Program-made: the position numbers and the translations under genes
In this document: positions 5,421 through 5,746 of the stretch, one piece after another
Layout: each line of letters opens with the position of its first letter
How positions within the stretch are numbered: the stretch's first letter is position 1
The notes under the pieces: generated by a model
The model's input: the letters and a program-made list of their open reading frames with translations, nothing else
What the model was told of the DNA's origin: nothing
Databases searched by the model: none
Source of the DNA: Kangiella sp.
GTDB taxonomy: Bacteria; Pseudomonadota; Gammaproteobacteria; Enterobacterales; Kangiellaceae
NCBI GenBank assembly: GCA_026195755.1
Contig: JAPHRL010000087.1
Coordinates: 1-5,746 of the forward strand
DNA: 5,746 bases
Direction of reading: 5' to 3'

Positions 5421-5746
5421 ATGACAGATTCCACCCAAACACATTCAAGACCCATCTGGACAAACATCATCTTTTTCGGGTTAAGTTTCCTAGCAGCCAT
5501 TACCTTGGTTCCCTGGTATGGCTTTCAATACGGTTTTCATTTCTCAAGCTGGGCTTGGGGAGTAGGGCTATGGTTATTCTCAAGTACAGCCATTTCAATG
5601 GGCTACCACCGCCTGTGGTCGCACCGTGCTTATGAAGCCAACCCTGTTTTACGCGTTATTCTTGCAATCGGCGGTTGCTTATCATTACAAAACAGTGCGT
5701 TGCACTGGTCTTCTGATCACCGCATCCACCACAAGCATGTTGACCA
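5421..5746 (+). CDS. Membrane fatty acyl (acyl-CoA type) delta-9-like desaturase, N-terminal part (runs off the window)
   Basis: Integral membrane di-iron desaturase that inserts a cis double bond into acyl chains using O2 and reduced electron carriers. The visible 108 residues contain the first two histidine boxes of the acyl-CoA desaturase family: HRLWSH (63-68) and HRIHH (100-104). The third box lies beyond the window. Hydrophobic segments at about 14-32 and 44-61 are probable membrane helices ahead of the first box, as in stearoyl-CoA 9-desaturases. The ATG at 5421 has AGAGG (5410-5414) six bases ahead. Divergent from fabR, with an operator-like palindrome just before it, so it is probably repressed when unsaturated chains are plentiful. 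The double-bond position and the acyl carrier (CoA or phospholipid) cannot be told from this part. Confidence 0.92.
   Translation, partial: MTDSTQTHSRPIWTNIIFFGLSFLAAITLVPWYGFQYGFHFSSWAWGVGLWLFSSTAISMGYHRLWSHRAYEANPVLRVILAIGGCLSLQNSALHWSSDHRIHHKHVD

Noticed and set aside
1..5746. CRISPR arrays, tRNA or rRNA genes, insertion sequences, integrons, toxin-antitoxin pairs.
   Set aside because: No repeated spacer arrays, cloverleaf sequences, transposase motifs or terminal repeats were seen; nearly all of the window is taken up by recognised genes.

Overview
The window looks like ordinary chromosome from a gammaproteobacterium of moderate GC content. The evidence is a FabR close to the Escherichia coli type, UmuD and UmuC at their usual lengths, an FNR/Anr-type site, and a monomeric NADP isocitrate dehydrogenase. 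A marine genus such as Kangiella or a relative would fit, but the genus cannot be fixed from this sequence. There is no phage, transposon, integron, CRISPR array, tRNA or rRNA, and no gap over 300 bases without a gene.

Layout. At 1-699 (+) is the C-terminal third of monomeric isocitrate dehydrogenase, followed by a strong hairpin terminator that also serves the converging umuDC operon. At 783-2473 (-) lie umuD and umuC, the two parts of the SOS translesion polymerase Pol V, joined by a one-base TAATG stop/start overlap. A divergent region of about 220 bp separates umuD from a free-standing di-iron, oxygen-binding metallo-beta-lactamase-fold protein at 2694-3506 (+). This region holds a perfect FNR box placed exactly as in a class II FNR-activated promoter. 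After a second GGCGCC terminator comes ltaE, low-specificity threonine aldolase, at 3617-4624 (+). It converges on fabR at 4664-5272 (-). The right end holds the start of a membrane fatty acyl desaturase (5421 onward, +), divergent from fabR. Between fabR and the desaturase are two copies of an AGCGTACA-N2-TGTACGCT palindrome, each next to or inside a promoter.

How the genes work together. There are three independent units: central metabolism (icd, ltaE), DNA damage tolerance (umuDC) and envelope lipid control (fabR with the desaturase). The lipid unit is a self-contained circuit: a TetR-family sensor of acyl chains, probably repressing both itself and a desaturase that makes unsaturated chains. 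The most distinctive regulatory signal is the FNR site in front of the di-iron oxygen-binding protein. It predicts that an oxygen-binding protein is made when oxygen is low. No wholly new multi-gene system is evident.
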